Positions 9,935 through 19,044 of a stretch of DNA of 64,000 nt are shown here, piece by piece. The position numbers were made by a program, and so were the translations under genes. The stretch is taken from the NCBI RefSeq assembly GCF_009931615.1, contig NZ_CP046620.1, positions 372,001 through 436,000 on the forward strand, read 5' to 3'. The notes beneath the pieces are model-generated. The model had not been told where the DNA came from. It saw only the letters and a list, made by a program, of their open reading frames with translations, and ran no database searches. The first letter of the stretch is position 1; each line of letters opens with the position of its first letter. Origin of the DNA: Algicella marina. Its GTDB lineage: Bacteria; Pseudomonadota; Alphaproteobacteria; Rhodobacterales; Rhodobacteraceae.

Positions 9935-11315
9935 CATAGGCCCGATCCACTTCGTCGGAATCGGCGGAATCGGGATGTCCGGTATCGCGGAAGTGTTGAT
10001 CGACCACGGCTTCACGGTGCAGGGCTCGGACCTGAAGGAAAGCCCGATCACGCGGCGGCTGGAAGAGCGCGGGGCGAAGATTTTCATCGGCCAGAAGGCG
10101 GGCAACCTGAAGGGGGCGGCCGTGGTGGTGATCTCCTCGGCGATCAAGCCGGGCAACCCGGAACTCGATTGCGCGCGCAGCCTGAAGCTGCCAGTTGTGC
10201 GGCGGGCGGAAATGCTGGCCGAACTGATGCGGCTGAAGAACAATGTCGCTGTCGCCGGTACACATGGCAAGACGACCACAACCTCGATGGTGGCGGCGGT
10301 GCTGGATGGTGGCGGGATCGACCCGACCGTAATCAATGGCGGGATCATCCATGCCTACGGGTCCAATGCGCGGATGGGCGACAGTGACTGGATGGTGGTG
10401 GAGGCCGACGAAAGCGACGGCACGTTCAATCGGCTGCCGGCGACGATTGCCATTGTCACCAACATCGACCCGGAACATATGGACCATTACGGCGATTTCG
10501 ACACGTTGCGCGATGCGTTCCACACTTTCGTCTCAAACATTCCGTTTTATGGAATCGCGGTGTGTTGCCTCGACCATCCGGAGGTGCAGACACTGGTGGG
10601 CCGGATTCATGACCGGCGCGTCGTGACCTACGGGTTCAACCCGCAGGCGGACGTGCGAGCGGTGGACCTGCGTTACAACAACGGGGTGGCGGAGTTCGAC
10701 GTGGTGCTGAGCGGCGAGAGCGATGTGATCGAGGGCGTGCGGCTGCCGATGCCGGGGGACCACAATGTCTCCAACGCGCTGTCGGCGATCGCGGTGGCGC
10801 GGCATCTGGGCATCAGCCATGATCTGATCCGCGCGGCTCTGGCCGGCTTCGGTGGCGTCAACCGGCGGTTTACGCGGGTGGGTGAGGTGGACGGTGTGAC
10901 GATCATCGACGATTATGGCCATCATCCCGTAGAAATTGCCGCCGTGTTGAAGGCGGCGCGGCATTCGACGAAGGGCAGGATCGTCGCAGTTCACCAGCCG
11001 CACCGGTATTCGCGGCTTGATGACCTGTTCGAAGAGTTCTGCACGTGCTTCAACGATGCGGACGTGGTGGCGATTGCCGATGTATACTCGGCGGGCGAGG
11101 ACCCCATTCCCGGAAGGGACCGGGACGCGCTTGTCGCCGGACTGGCGCAGCACGGCCATCGCCGGGCACTGGCGCTGGCGAACGCGGCCGATCTGCCGGA
11201 CTTCGTTCGCAAGGAAGCCAAGCCGGGCGATATGGTCGTCTGCCTCGGTGCGGGCACGATCACGGCCTGGGCCAACGGCCTGCCGGAGGCACTGAGGGCG
11301 AAGAAGGCGGGCTGA
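9906..11315 (+). CDS. murC: UDP-MurNAc:L-alanine ligase MurC
   Basis: First amino-acid-adding Mur ligase. From the ATG at 9906 the protein is 469 residues. It has the N-terminal glycine-rich GIGGIGMSG at 18-26 and the ATP loop GTHGKTT at 118-124. The C-terminal domain carries HQPHRYSR, typical of MurC. The frame is open 19 codons further upstream inside murG, but 9906 is chosen because it has the GAGAGGAAG ribosome site and the usual N-terminus. Its TGA overlaps the next ATG by one base. Confidence 0.97.
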   Translation: MNDQTHLPHDIGPIHFVGIGGIGMSGIAEVLIDHGFTVQGSDLKESPITRRLEERGAKIFIGQKAGNLKGAAVVVISSAIKPGNPELDCARSLKLPVVRRAEMLAELMRLKNNVAVAGTHGKTTTTSMVAAVLDGGGIDPTVINGGIIHAYGSNARMGDSDWMVVEADESDGTFNRLPATIAIVTNIDPEHMDHYGDFDTLRDAFHTFVSNIPFYGIAVCCLDHPEVQTLVGRIHDRRVVTYGFNPQADVRAVDLRYNNGVAEFDVVLSGESDVIEGVRLPMPGDHNVSNALSAIAVARHLGISHDLIRAALAGFGGVNRRFTRVGEVDGVTIIDDYGHHPVEIAAVLKAARHSTKGRIVAVHQPHRYSRLDDLFEEFCTCFNDADVVAIADVYSAGEDPIPGRDRDALVAGLAQHGHRRALALANAADLPDFVRKEAKPGDMVVCLGAGTITAWANGLPEALRAKKAG

Positions 11316-11563
11316 TGGTGACGTTGCTGCTGGGTTTTGTCTGGGTCATCCTCGTCAGCATGGTGGCGATGATACCCTATCCCCAGCACCGGCCCTATGC
11401 GCTTGGGATGCTTCTGCTCTTTCCCTTTCTGATGGTGGCGATCTGGATAGAATGGGGTGCAGTGCCCGCGTTGGTGCTGTTACTCGGCGGCCTGTCAATC
11501 TATCGCTATCCGGCGATGTTTCTTGCCCGGTGGGCGATGCGCAAGCTGAGGTGCCGTGCCTGA
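11315..11563 (+). CDS. DUF2484-like small membrane protein, copy 1
   Basis: An 82-residue protein with two or three hydrophobic segments and a basic C-terminus (RWAMRKLR). I recognise it as resembling DUF2484, a small membrane family that I recall lying between murC and murB in Rhodobacterales; this needs a profile search. Its ATG overlaps the murC stop by one base (TGATG) and its own stop overlaps the next ATG in the same way, so it is translationally coupled. It is clearly related to the following gene: both have W-I-L followed by AM-P-P/S near residues 10-25 and end with R-KL. Function unknown; an envelope role is inferred from position. Confidence 0.8.
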   Translation: MVTLLLGFVWVILVSMVAMIPYPQHRPYALGMLLLFPFLMVAIWIEWGAVPALVLLLGGLSIYRYPAMFLARWAMRKLRCRA

Positions 11564-11823
11564 TGCTTTCCGCGCTGCTGACCCTGTGCTGGCTGATCCT
11601 TGCCAATGTCATCGCCATGTTTCCGTCGCGCAGTCATCACTGGCCGGCTGCCTATGTGCTGATGAGCATCGGCGTGCCACTGCTGGTCCTTGTTTATAAG
11701 GAACACGGGCCGGGTTGGGCAGGGCTGGCGCTGCTGGGAATGGTATCGATCCTGCGTTGGCCGGTGCGGTACTTCATCCGCTGGGTGCGGCGCAAGCTGG
11801 GAAACGAGGAGGCGGGGCTGTGA
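11563..11823 (+). CDS. DUF2484-like small membrane protein, copy 2
   Basis: An 86-residue tandem paralogue of the preceding gene. It shares the hydrophobic layout, the N-terminal [14 protein letters not shown]-type stretch and the C-terminal IRWVRRKLG. It starts at an ATG overlapping the previous stop (TGATG). Its stop overlaps the murB GTG by three bases or more, so the whole murC-murB interval is a chain of coupled reading frames. Two copies suggest a hetero-oligomer or a recent duplication with divergence; neither can be decided here. Confidence 0.8.
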   Translation: MLSALLTLCWLILANVIAMFPSRSHHWPAAYVLMSIGVPLLVLVYKEHGPGWAGLALLGMVSILRWPVRYFIRWVRRKLGNEEAGL

Positions 11824-12758
11824 GCCTGATGGAACGGTTGCCGGAGGTGCGGGGCAAGCTGACGCCCGGGCGCGGGCTGGCGGAGATGAGCTGGCTGCGG
11901 GTCGGCGGGCCGGCGGAGGTGTTCTTCCAGCCGGCGGACGAGGAGGATCTCGCCGCCTTCCTGCGCGCTTGCCCGCGGGATGTGCCGGTATTTCCCGTCG
12001 GTGTCTGCTCCAACCTGATCATCCGCGAAGGCGGGATACCGGGCGTTGTCATCCGGTTGGGGCGGGCGTTTGCCGGTATCCATGTCGAGGACGGGCTGGT
12101 TCGGGTCGGGTCGGCCGCGCTGGACCGGCGTGTGGCGACGACTGCGGCCGAGGCGGGCATCGATCTGTCGTTCCTGCGGACGATTCCGGGCACGATCGGC
12201 GGCGCGGTGGTGATGAATGCCGGCTGTTACGGCACCTATACTGCGGATGTTTTCCTGAACGCGCGGGCAATGGACCGACACGGCGAAATCATCACGCTGA
12301 CGGGTGCGGATATGGGATTTGCCTATCGTTCCAGTCGCTTGCCGGAGGGGCTGATCCTGCTGGAGGCGACGTTTCGGGGGCCGCAACGGCCCGTGGAGGA
12401 GATCGAATCGCGGATGGAGGAGATCGTGCAGAAGCGGGCGGCGAGTCAGCCGGTTGACGACCGCTCCTGTGGGTCGACTTTCCGCAACCCGGCGGGCTTT
12501 TCCTCCACCGGGCAGGCAGATGATGTGCACGATATGAAGGCATGGAAGCTGATCGAGGATGCGGGGCTGCGCGGGTTTTCGCTTGGCGGGGCGCAGATGA
12601 GCCCCAAGCACGCGAATTTTCTCGTGAACAAAGGTGACGCTTCTGCCACAGAACTTGAAGAGTTGGGCGAGCTGGTTCGCAAAAGGGTTTTTGAACACAG
12701 CGGCGTGAGACTAGAGTGGGAAATCATGCGCGTGGGAGAGTGGCCAAGTCCCTCCTGA
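11820..12758 (+). CDS. murB: UDP-N-acetylenolpyruvoylglucosamine reductase MurB
   Basis: FAD-dependent reductase that makes UDP-MurNAc from UDP-GlcNAc-enolpyruvate. It is 312 residues from GTG 11820, which overlaps the preceding stop; an ATG three codons on is possible. The FAD-binding part contains [16 protein letters not shown]. The C-terminal CGSTFRNP motif holds the serine general acid expected in MurB. About 65 bases separate it from ddl. Confidence 0.96.
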   Translation: MSLMERLPEVRGKLTPGRGLAEMSWLRVGGPAEVFFQPADEEDLAAFLRACPRDVPVFPVGVCSNLIIREGGIPGVVIRLGRAFAGIHVEDGLVRVGSAALDRRVATTAAEAGIDLSFLRTIPGTIGGAVVMNAGCYGTYTADVFLNARAMDRHGEIITLTGADMGFAYRSSRLPEGLILLEATFRGPQRPVEEIESRMEEIVQKRAASQPVDDRSCGSTFRNPAGFSSTGQADDVHDMKAWKLIEDAGLRGFSLGGAQMSPKHANFLVNKGDASATELEELGELVRKRVFEHSGVRLEWEIMRVGEWPSPS

Positions 12759-12823
12759 GCCGGAAATGAGAATACCGCCCGACAGAGCCGAGAAAGGCCG
12801 ATGGGCGAGACAAGAGGCGGGTT

Positions 12824-13738
12824 ATGTCGAGCAGGGCAAACTCCCGCATTGCAGTGCTTCTGGGCGGCCTGTCGGCCGAACGGGAGGTTTCCCTGTCCTC
12901 CGGACGGGAATGCGCTGCGGCGTTGCGGGACGAAGGGTTTGACGTTGTCGAGATCGACGCGGGCGCGGACCTGTGCGGGATGTTGCAGGCGGCCGCGCCG
13001 GACGTCGTGTTCAACGCATTGCACGGCCGCTGGGGCGAGGATGGCTGCGTGCAGGGGCTGCTGGAGTGGCTGCGCATCCCCTATACGCATTCGGGCGTGC
13101 TGGCGTCGGCTCTGGCGATGGACAAGACCCGATCCAAGGAAATTTTCGTCCGCGCCGGCCTGCCGGTAAAGGACAGCGTGCTGGCGGCGAAGACGGAGGT
13201 CGAAGCCGGGCATGTGATGCAGCCGCCCTATGTGGTGAAGCCCTACAACGAGGGGTCCTCGGTAGGTGTCTACCTCGTGCATGAGGCGGCCAACGGGCCG
13301 CCGAAGCTGGTGGAAACCATGCCGGAAACGGTGATGGTGGAAGCTTTCGCACCCGGACGGGAATTGACGACGACGGTGATGGGCGACCGCGCGCTCGGCG
13401 TGACCGATATCATTACCGACGGGTGGTACGACTACGACGCAAAATATGCTGCAGGCGGTTCGCGCCACGAAGTACCAGCCAACATTCCGCAGGAGATTAC
13501 CGACGCCTGCCTCGACTATGCGGTGCGCGCACACGATGTGCTGGGGTGCCGGGGCGTCAGTCGGACCGATTTTCGTTGGGATGACACCCGCGGGCTGGAC
13601 GGATTGTTCCTGCTGGAGACCAACACGCAGCCGGGCATGACCCCGACATCGCTGGCGCCGGAACAGGCGGCGTTGAACGGGATCAGTTTCGGCGCCTTCG
13701 TGCGCTGGATGGTGGAGGATGCCTCATGCTCCCGGTAA
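12824..13738 (+). CDS. ddl: D-alanine--D-alanine ligase
   Basis: ATP-grasp ligase making D-Ala-D-Ala for MurF. It is 304 residues from ATG 12824, preceded by AAGAGGCGGG. Visible motifs are EREVSLSSG at 19-27, the ATP-grasp region VVKPYNEGSSVGV, and the C-terminal metal-binding ETNTQPGMTPTSL. Its stop lies inside the start of ftsQ (13-base overlap). Confidence 0.97.
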   Translation: MSSRANSRIAVLLGGLSAEREVSLSSGRECAAALRDEGFDVVEIDAGADLCGMLQAAAPDVVFNALHGRWGEDGCVQGLLEWLRIPYTHSGVLASALAMDKTRSKEIFVRAGLPVKDSVLAAKTEVEAGHVMQPPYVVKPYNEGSSVGVYLVHEAANGPPKLVETMPETVMVEAFAPGRELTTTVMGDRALGVTDIITDGWYDYDAKYAAGGSRHEVPANIPQEITDACLDYAVRAHDVLGCRGVSRTDFRWDDTRGLDGLFLLETNTQPGMTPTSLAPEQAALNGISFGAFVRWMVEDASCSR

Positions 13739-14607
13739 GGCGGCCCGATCCGGCACCGAGCCGGGTGAAATACCGGCTGGAGCGGCTGTGGTTGACGCCT
13801 TCCTTCCGCAGGTTCGTGCGCACCGGCTTGCCGTTGGCACTGGTGTTGGTCGCCGTTACGGCACTGGTGACGGATCTGCGGGTGCGGGCGATGGCGGCGG
13901 AAACGGCCGAGGACATTCGCACCTATGTAGCGGAGCGGCCGGAGTTTCGCATTGCGCGGGTGCAGATCACGGGTGCCAGCCCGGAGCTTTCGGCACGGGT
14001 GGGTGCGGAGATGGCGATGGAGCTGCCGGTGAGCGCCTTCGACCTAGACTTGCAGGCGTTGCGCGACCGGGTGATGGCGCTGGAGCCGGTGCTGACGGCG
14101 CGGGTGCGGGTGGCGGAGGCGCATACCCTGGAAGTGACGGTGGTGGAGCGGACGCCGGTGGCGATCTGGCGGATGCAGGATGGGCTGGCGTTGGTCGATG
14201 GCTCCGGCGCGCGGGTCGACACGATCGACCGGCGGGGGGACCGGCCGGACCTGCCGGTGATGGCAGGCAAGGGTGCGGAGAAGGCAATCGAAGAGGGATT
14301 GTCGGTGATGCGGATCGCCGCACCGCTGGAGGCCCGCATTCGCGGGCTGGTGCGTGTTGGCGAGCGGCGCTGGGATCTCGTGCTCGACCGCGAGCAGGTG
14401 ATCCAGTTGCCGGAGACACGGCCCGAGGCGGCGCTGCTGCGCATCCTGGCGCTCGACAGTGCCAAGGACCTGTTGGAGCGGGATCTGGTGATCGTCGACC
14501 TGCGGGACGGCGACCGACCGGTGGTGCGGCTCTCGCAACCGGGGCTGGCGGAATTCAATGCCCGGAAGATGCTGGGCGAGGACGACAGTGACGAGGATGA
14601 CGCATGA
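13726..14607 (+). CDS. ftsQ: Cell-division protein FtsQ
   Basis: Bitopic inner-membrane divisome protein linking FtsA-side and FtsW/I-side components. It is 293 residues with a short basic cytoplasmic N-terminus, one membrane helix at about residues 33-51, and a periplasmic POTRA-like region (about 77-145) with FRIARVQITGAS and VTVVERTPVAIW, as usual for FtsQ. An FtsQ-type beta domain follows. It starts inside ddl and its stop overlaps the ftsA ATG by four bases (ATGA). Confidence 0.95.
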   Translation: MLPVRRPDPAPSRVKYRLERLWLTPSFRRFVRTGLPLALVLVAVTALVTDLRVRAMAAETAEDIRTYVAERPEFRIARVQITGASPELSARVGAEMAMELPVSAFDLDLQALRDRVMALEPVLTARVRVAEAHTLEVTVVERTPVAIWRMQDGLALVDGSGARVDTIDRRGDRPDLPVMAGKGAEKAIEEGLSVMRIAAPLEARIRGLVRVGERRWDLVLDREQVIQLPETRPEAALLRILALDSAKDLLERDLVIVDLRDGDRPVVRLSQPGLAEFNARKMLGEDDSDEDDA

Positions 14608-15932
14608 GTGCTTTGTTTGAGAGCCAGCGGGCAATGCGGCAACGACGCGAGGCTGCGTTGCGGCGCGGACTGGTGGCCATTCTCGATATCGGAACGTCGA
14701 AGATTGCCTGCCTGGTGTTGCAGTTCGCGCCGGAACGCAGTGACGGTGACGCGCCGAAGCGCGGGCTGACGCATGGCGCCTTTCGGGTGATCGGCGCAGC
14801 GACCACCCGTTCCCGCGGGGTTCGCTATGGCGAGATCACGGCGATGGACGAGACGGAGCGGGCGATCCGAACCGCGGTGCAGGCCGCCCAAAAGATGGCG
14901 GGGATGCGGGTGGACCACGCGATTGCCTGCCTGTCGGGTGGCGCGCCGCGTTCCTACGGGTTGTTCGGCGAGGTAACGGTAGAAAACGGCGAGGTGCAGG
15001 AGGCCGATATCGGCCACTGCCTCGCCTCATGCGATGTGCCGGAATACGGAGATGACCGGGAAGCGCTGCATGCGCTGCCGGTGAGTTTCACGCTCGATCA
15101 TCGCACGGGTCTTTCGGACCCGCGCGGCCAGATCGGGGCGAAGCTGGGTGTGGACATGCATCTGCTGACCGTCGACGGGATACCGGTGCAGAACCTGTTG
15201 CACTGCATCCGGCGCTGCGATCTGGAACTGGCGGGGCTGGCGGTTTCTTCCTACGCATCGGCGCTGTCGGCGCTGGTGGAAGATGAGCAGGAACTGGGTG
15301 CCGCATGCGTGGATATCGGCGCGGGCACGACGGGTGTCTCGATCTTTGCCAAGCGGCAGATGATTTATGCCGACGCGGTGCCGATGGGGGGCCAGCATGT
15401 GACGGGTGACATCAGCCAGGGCCTGCACATCCCGCAGGCGGTGGCGGAGCGGATCAAGACCCTGCATGGCGGTGTGATGGCAACCGGTCTGGACGACCGG
15501 GACTACATCGAAATTCCATCGCCCTACGACGAGTACGAGCGGGACCGGCGGCAGATCAGCCGCGCGGAACTGATCGGGGTGATGCGTCCCCGGATGGAAG
15601 AGATCCTCGAAGAAGTGCGGGCGCGGCTGGACGTTTCCGGTTTCGAATATCTGCCGGGTCAGAGGGTGGTGCTTACGGGCGGATCGGCACAGACGCCGGG
15701 GCTGGAGCCGCTGGCCCAGAAGGTGTTGGGACGCCAGGTGCGGATCGGGAAGCCGCTGCGGGTACAGGGCCTGCCGCAGGCCGCGACCGGTACGGGCTTC
15801 GCAGCCGCTGTCGGAATGGCGCTGCTGGCGAGCCATCCTCAGGATGAATGCTGGGACTTCGAGATGCCGGCCGACCGGCTGGGACATCGCCGTGTCAGCC
15901 GCGCGCTGCGGTGGTTTCGGCAAAACTGGTAG
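14604..15932 (+). CDS. ftsA: Actin-like divisome protein FtsA
   Basis: Membrane-tethered actin homologue that anchors FtsZ. The 442-residue protein has the phosphate-1 loop AILDIGTSKIACLVL near residue 25, the second ATPase motif CVDIGAGTTGVSIF, and the adenosine motif VVLTGGSAQTPGL. The C-terminus is basic and amphipathic (RVSRALRWFRQNW), fitting the membrane-targeting helix. It overlaps ftsQ by four bases. A ~200-base non-coding stretch separates it from ftsZ. Confidence 0.96.
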   Translation: MSALFESQRAMRQRREAALRRGLVAILDIGTSKIACLVLQFAPERSDGDAPKRGLTHGAFRVIGAATTRSRGVRYGEITAMDETERAIRTAVQAAQKMAGMRVDHAIACLSGGAPRSYGLFGEVTVENGEVQEADIGHCLASCDVPEYGDDREALHALPVSFTLDHRTGLSDPRGQIGAKLGVDMHLLTVDGIPVQNLLHCIRRCDLELAGLAVSSYASALSALVEDEQELGAACVDIGAGTTGVSIFAKRQMIYADAVPMGGQHVTGDISQGLHIPQAVAERIKTLHGGVMATGLDDRDYIEIPSPYDEYERDRRQISRAELIGVMRPRMEEILEEVRARLDVSGFEYLPGQRVVLTGGSAQTPGLEPLAQKVLGRQVRIGKPLRVQGLPQAATGTGFAAAVGMALLASHPQDECWDFEMPADRLGHRRVSRALRWFRQNW

Positions 15933-15946
15933 AGGCCCAAACGGCC

Positions 15947-15991
15947 GATTCGCGCTATAGGCGCGGAGGCGGCGCGAATCCGCCTATTTTG
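15947..15991 (+). terminator. Overlapping alternative hairpins between ftsA and ftsZ (attenuator-like)
   Basis: Two inverted repeats overlap and cannot form at the same time. GATTCGCG (15947-15954) pairs with CGCGAATC (15973-15980). ATAGGCG (15957-15963) pairs with CGCCTAT (15981-15987), which is followed by TTTT. The second could act as a weak intrinsic terminator for readthrough from ftsA; the first would sit across its loop. This is read from base pairing only. Confidence 0.4.
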
Positions 15992-16144
15992 TGGCGGCTC
16001 ACAATATATAGCATTGTCAGTGTAATAAATTAGTGACGCTTGGCCGATCGTTCGATACACTCCGAATCGGCAGAAAAGCGAAAGCTGCGGCAAAAGCAGC
16101 ACACATAAAACTGATACAGGCGGATCCAGACATGGCTTTGAATC
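15947..16144. promoter_or_regulatory. Cluster of GANTC (CcrM-type) sites at ftsZ
   Basis: GANTC sites occur at 15947-15951, 15976-15980 and 16064-16068 in the ftsZ upstream region, and at 16140-16144 just inside the gene. GANTC is the methylation site of the alphaproteobacterial enzyme CcrM. In Caulobacter, ftsZ transcription is known to depend on CcrM methylation and GcrA. Control of this kind here is an inference. No confident -35/-10 pair was identified. Confidence 0.45.
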
Positions 16145-17712
16145 TCTCCATGCCCGAGCAGCATGATTTGCGCCCCCGCATCACCGTTTTCGGTGTCGGA
16201 GGGGCCGGCGGTAACGCCGTAAACAACATGATCGAGAAAAACCTGGAGGGGGCGGAGTTCGTGGTGGCGAACACCGACGCCCAGGCGCTTCAGCAGAGCC
16301 AGGCGCAGAGCCGGTTGCAGCTTGGCGCACAGGTAACGGAAGGACTGGGCGCGGGCGCCCGGCCGGAAGTCGGCGCGGCGGCGGCTGAGGAAAGCATCGA
16401 GGCGATCGTCGATCAGCTGGTCGGCGCGCACATGTGCTTCATCACTGCCGGCATGGGCGGCGGCACTGGTACGGGTGCGGCCCCGATCATCGCCAAGGCG
16501 GCGCGGGAGATGGGTGTGCTGACCGTGGGCGTGGTGACGAAACCCTTCCAGTTCGAGGGCGCCAAGCGGATGCGTCAGGCCGAGGAAGGCGTGGAGGAGT
16601 TGCAGCGGGTCGTGGACACGTTGATCATCATCCCCAACCAGAACCTGTTCCGCCTCGCCAACGAGAAGACGACTTTTACCGAAGCGTTCAGCCTGGCAGA
16701 CGATGTGCTCTACCAGGGTGTGAAGGGCGTGACGGACCTTATGGTCCGCCCCGGCATCATCAACCTCGATTTCGCGGATGTCCGCTCCGTCATGGACGAG
16801 ATGGGCAAGGCGATGATGGGAACGGGCGAAGCCGAGGGCGAGGATCGCGCGATTCAGGCGGCCGAGAAGGCGATAGCGAACCCGTTGCTCGACGAGATCA
16901 GTCTGAAAGGCGCCAAGGGGGTGCTGATCAACGTGACCGGCGGCATGGACCTGACGCTGTTCGAGTTGGACGAGGCGGCCAACCGCATTCGCGGCGAGGT
17001 AGACCCGGACGCGAACATCATCGTCGGTTCGACGCTCGACCCGGATATGGACGGCAAGATGCGCGTCTCCGTCGTCGCTACCGGCATCGACGTGCTGGAA
17101 GGTGAGCGGGACGTTCCGATGGCGCCACGCCGCTCCACCGAGGCGGCGCGCCGTCGCGAGGCACCGGTGGCAGCGCCGGAGCCGGAAGTGGAAATCGTGG
17201 AAGAAGTGCACCAGCCGGTTATGGAAGAGCCGGAGGTGCCGGCGGGCGCGGCCTTTGTCGACCAGCATGGCGCACGCCCGACGGAACCTGACTTCTTCGA
17301 AGAGCGGGCAGCCGAGGCACCGCAGGAAGCACCGGCGCCCGCTCCCGCGGCAGTCGCACCGACACCGCACCAGCCGGGTGATGAGGTTCAGCGCCCGCGT
17401 CGTCCGGGCGAACCCACGCCGGAGGCTCTGCGTCGTCTGCAGGCGGCCGTGGCCAAGGTGCCCGAGGCGCACGCCCCGACTGCACCGCAGCACGGCAACC
17501 GCCAGCACGGCGAGGAGGGCAACCGCTTCGCAATCAACAGTCTGATCCACCGGATGACCGGCCAGCCGGGCACACGCGAGGAACGCAGCCCTCAGAAACG
17601 GGTGGCGCAGCCGCCGATGAGCGCCCCGGCGCAGCGGCATGACCAGGATGTTCCGGCCGATCCGCGAGATCGCAACGAGATTCCCGCTTTCCTCCGCAGG
17701 CAGGCCAACTGA
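16132..17712 (+). CDS. ftsZ: Cell-division GTPase FtsZ
   Basis: Tubulin-like GTPase forming the Z-ring. From the ATG at 16132 it is 526 residues; the frame is open 33 codons upstream but the usual alphaproteobacterial start is here, with AGGCGGA seven bases before it. The N-terminal loop GGAGGN is at 23-28 and the tubulin signature GGGTGTGA at 109-116. A long Pro/Ala/Glu-rich linker runs from about residue 320 to 505, typical of alphaproteobacteria. The last residues [11 protein letters not shown] form the conserved C-terminal peptide that binds FtsA and other partners. A terminator follows. Confidence 0.98.
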   Translation: MALNLSMPEQHDLRPRITVFGVGGAGGNAVNNMIEKNLEGAEFVVANTDAQALQQSQAQSRLQLGAQVTEGLGAGARPEVGAAAAEESIEAIVDQLVGAHMCFITAGMGGGTGTGAAPIIAKAAREMGVLTVGVVTKPFQFEGAKRMRQAEEGVEELQRVVDTLIIIPNQNLFRLANEKTTFTEAFSLADDVLYQGVKGVTDLMVRPGIINLDFADVRSVMDEMGKAMMGTGEAEGEDRAIQAAEKAIANPLLDEISLKGAKGVLINVTGGMDLTLFELDEAANRIRGEVDPDANIIVGSTLDPDMDGKMRVSVVATGIDVLEGERDVPMAPRRSTEAARRREAPVAAPEPEVEIVEEVHQPVMEEPEVPAGAAFVDQHGARPTEPDFFEERAAEAPQEAPAPAPAAVAPTPHQPGDEVQRPRRPGEPTPEALRRLQAAVAKVPEAHAPTAPQHGNRQHGEEGNRFAINSLIHRMTGQPGTREERSPQKRVAQPPMSAPAQRHDQDVPADPRDRNEIPAFLRRQAN

Positions 17713-17743
17713 GGAATTATCCTTGCAATAGCAATAGCTTGAG

Positions 17744-17772
17744 GGGCGGCTTGCGGGCCGCCCTTTGCTTTT
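17744..17772 (+). terminator. Rho-independent terminator after ftsZ
   Basis: GGGCGGC (17744-17750) and GCCGCCC (17757-17763) form a perfect seven-pair GC stem with a six-base loop, followed by TTTGCTTTT. It lies 32 bases after the ftsZ stop and ends the dcw run before lpxC. Confidence 0.8.
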
Positions 17773-17782
17773 GGAAGTCCGT

Positions 17783-17819
17783 TACAGTTTGTGACGAAAC
17801 TGTAGGAAAGGGTCACAAA
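17783..17819. promoter_or_regulatory. Overlapping inverted repeats in the lpxC upstream region
   Basis: TACAGTTT (17783-17790) and AAACTGTA (17797-17804) form a perfect eight-pair inverted repeat. TTTGTGAC (17788-17795) and GTCACAAA (17812-17819) form another, sharing bases with the first. They lie 183-219 bases before the lpxC GTG, after the ftsZ terminator, where the lpxC promoter is expected. They could be operators or alternative RNA stems. Confidence 0.4.
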
Positions 17820-18001
17820 GCTTGATTTGTTCGCATTTGCAGCGAGCAGTAGACTGCAGGGGCTTCGGATCGTGGGGACCTGAAGACAAAAAACAGCGGC
17901 ACGGTTGGAACGATCTTGCCCGTGAAACGTAAACGACAGATGAGCGATTGCGTAACGCGGAGAGAAATTCTGCCGGAGGCGCGGAAGAAAGAGGCGGTAC
18001 A

Positions 18002-18922
18002 GTGCAGACAAGTTTGACACAGGACGTACAGTTCGTTGGCACGGGTCTGCATTCTGGCAGGCCCGCGCGCCTGACGTTGCACCCGGCCAGCGTCGATCAT
18101 GGCATCTGGTTTCGCCGCACCGACGAGCGGGAGCGGGACAACCTGATTCCGGCGAAGTTCGATGCCGTCTCCGACACGCGTCTGAACACACGGCTGAGCA
18201 ATGCGGCCGGCGTTTCCGTCTCCACGGTCGAGCATCTCATGGCCGCGCTCGCCGGGTGCGGACTGCACAACGTGCTGATCGATATTGATGGGCCGGAAGT
18301 TCCGATCATGGATGGCAGTGCCAAACGCTTCGTGCGCGAGATCCTGGCCGCAGGGCTGGTTCAGCAGCGGGCACCGATCCGGGCGTTGCGCATTCTGAAG
18401 ACTGTCGAGCACCGGGAAGGCGATGCCGAGGTAAGGCTGGAGCCGTTCGAGGGATTCCGCATCAGTTTCGAGATTGACTTTCCGGATGCTGCCATCGGGC
18501 GTCAGGATGCTTCCTTCGACATGCAGAACGGCACCTTTGTGCGCGAGCTGTCCGACTGCCGCACCTTCTGCCGCCGTGCCGATGTCGATGCAATGCAGGC
18601 GGCGGGGCTGGCTCTGGGCGGTTCGCTGGACAATGCCATCGTCGTCGAGGGTGGCGATGTACTGAACCCCGGCGGCTTCCGCCGGGCGAACGAGTGTGTG
18701 CGCCACAAGATGCTGGATGCGCTGGGTGACCTTTCGCTGGCGGGAATGCCGATCATCGGCCACTACACGGGCAAGAGAGCGGGCCACGGCCCTTCCAACC
18801 GGTTGCTGCGCACGTTGTTCGCGACGCCTGGTGCTTTCGAGGTGGTGACCTGCACTGAAGAACAGACACGGCGCCTGCCCGGTTTCGGGATCCGTCCGTC
18901 CGACCTCGCCAAGGTCGGCTGA
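18002..18922 (+). CDS. lpxC: UDP-3-O-acyl-N-acetylglucosamine deacetylase LpxC
   Basis: Zinc enzyme for the committed step of lipid A synthesis. GTG 18002 is chosen as start because it gives the usual MQTSLTQDVQ N-terminus, 306 residues, and has GAGG seven bases upstream; the frame is open 18 codons further. Zinc ligands are visible as His78 (in TVEHLMAAL) and His235/Asp239 (HKMLD). The catalytic-base His is in the GHYTGKRAGHG stretch. It is cut off from ftsZ by a terminator and probably has its own promoter in the 230-base leader. Confidence 0.96.
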   Translation: MQTSLTQDVQFVGTGLHSGRPARLTLHPASVDHGIWFRRTDERERDNLIPAKFDAVSDTRLNTRLSNAAGVSVSTVEHLMAALAGCGLHNVLIDIDGPEVPIMDGSAKRFVREILAAGLVQQRAPIRALRILKTVEHREGDAEVRLEPFEGFRISFEIDFPDAAIGRQDASFDMQNGTFVRELSDCRTFCRRADVDAMQAAGLALGGSLDNAIVVEGGDVLNPGGFRRANECVRHKMLDALGDLSLAGMPIIGHYTGKRAGHGPSNRLLRTLFATPGAFEVVTCTEEQTRRLPGFGIRPSDLAKVG

Positions 18923-19044
18923 GGCGGGGTGACCACAAGGGTCTCCCGGCGCACGTGATCCTCTTTCACTCCCGTTCTGACCTGTGCTATGCACCTCGCA
19001 GAGGTGCTGCAGCACCCGTGGATTATCGAGGGCAGAATGGGCCG

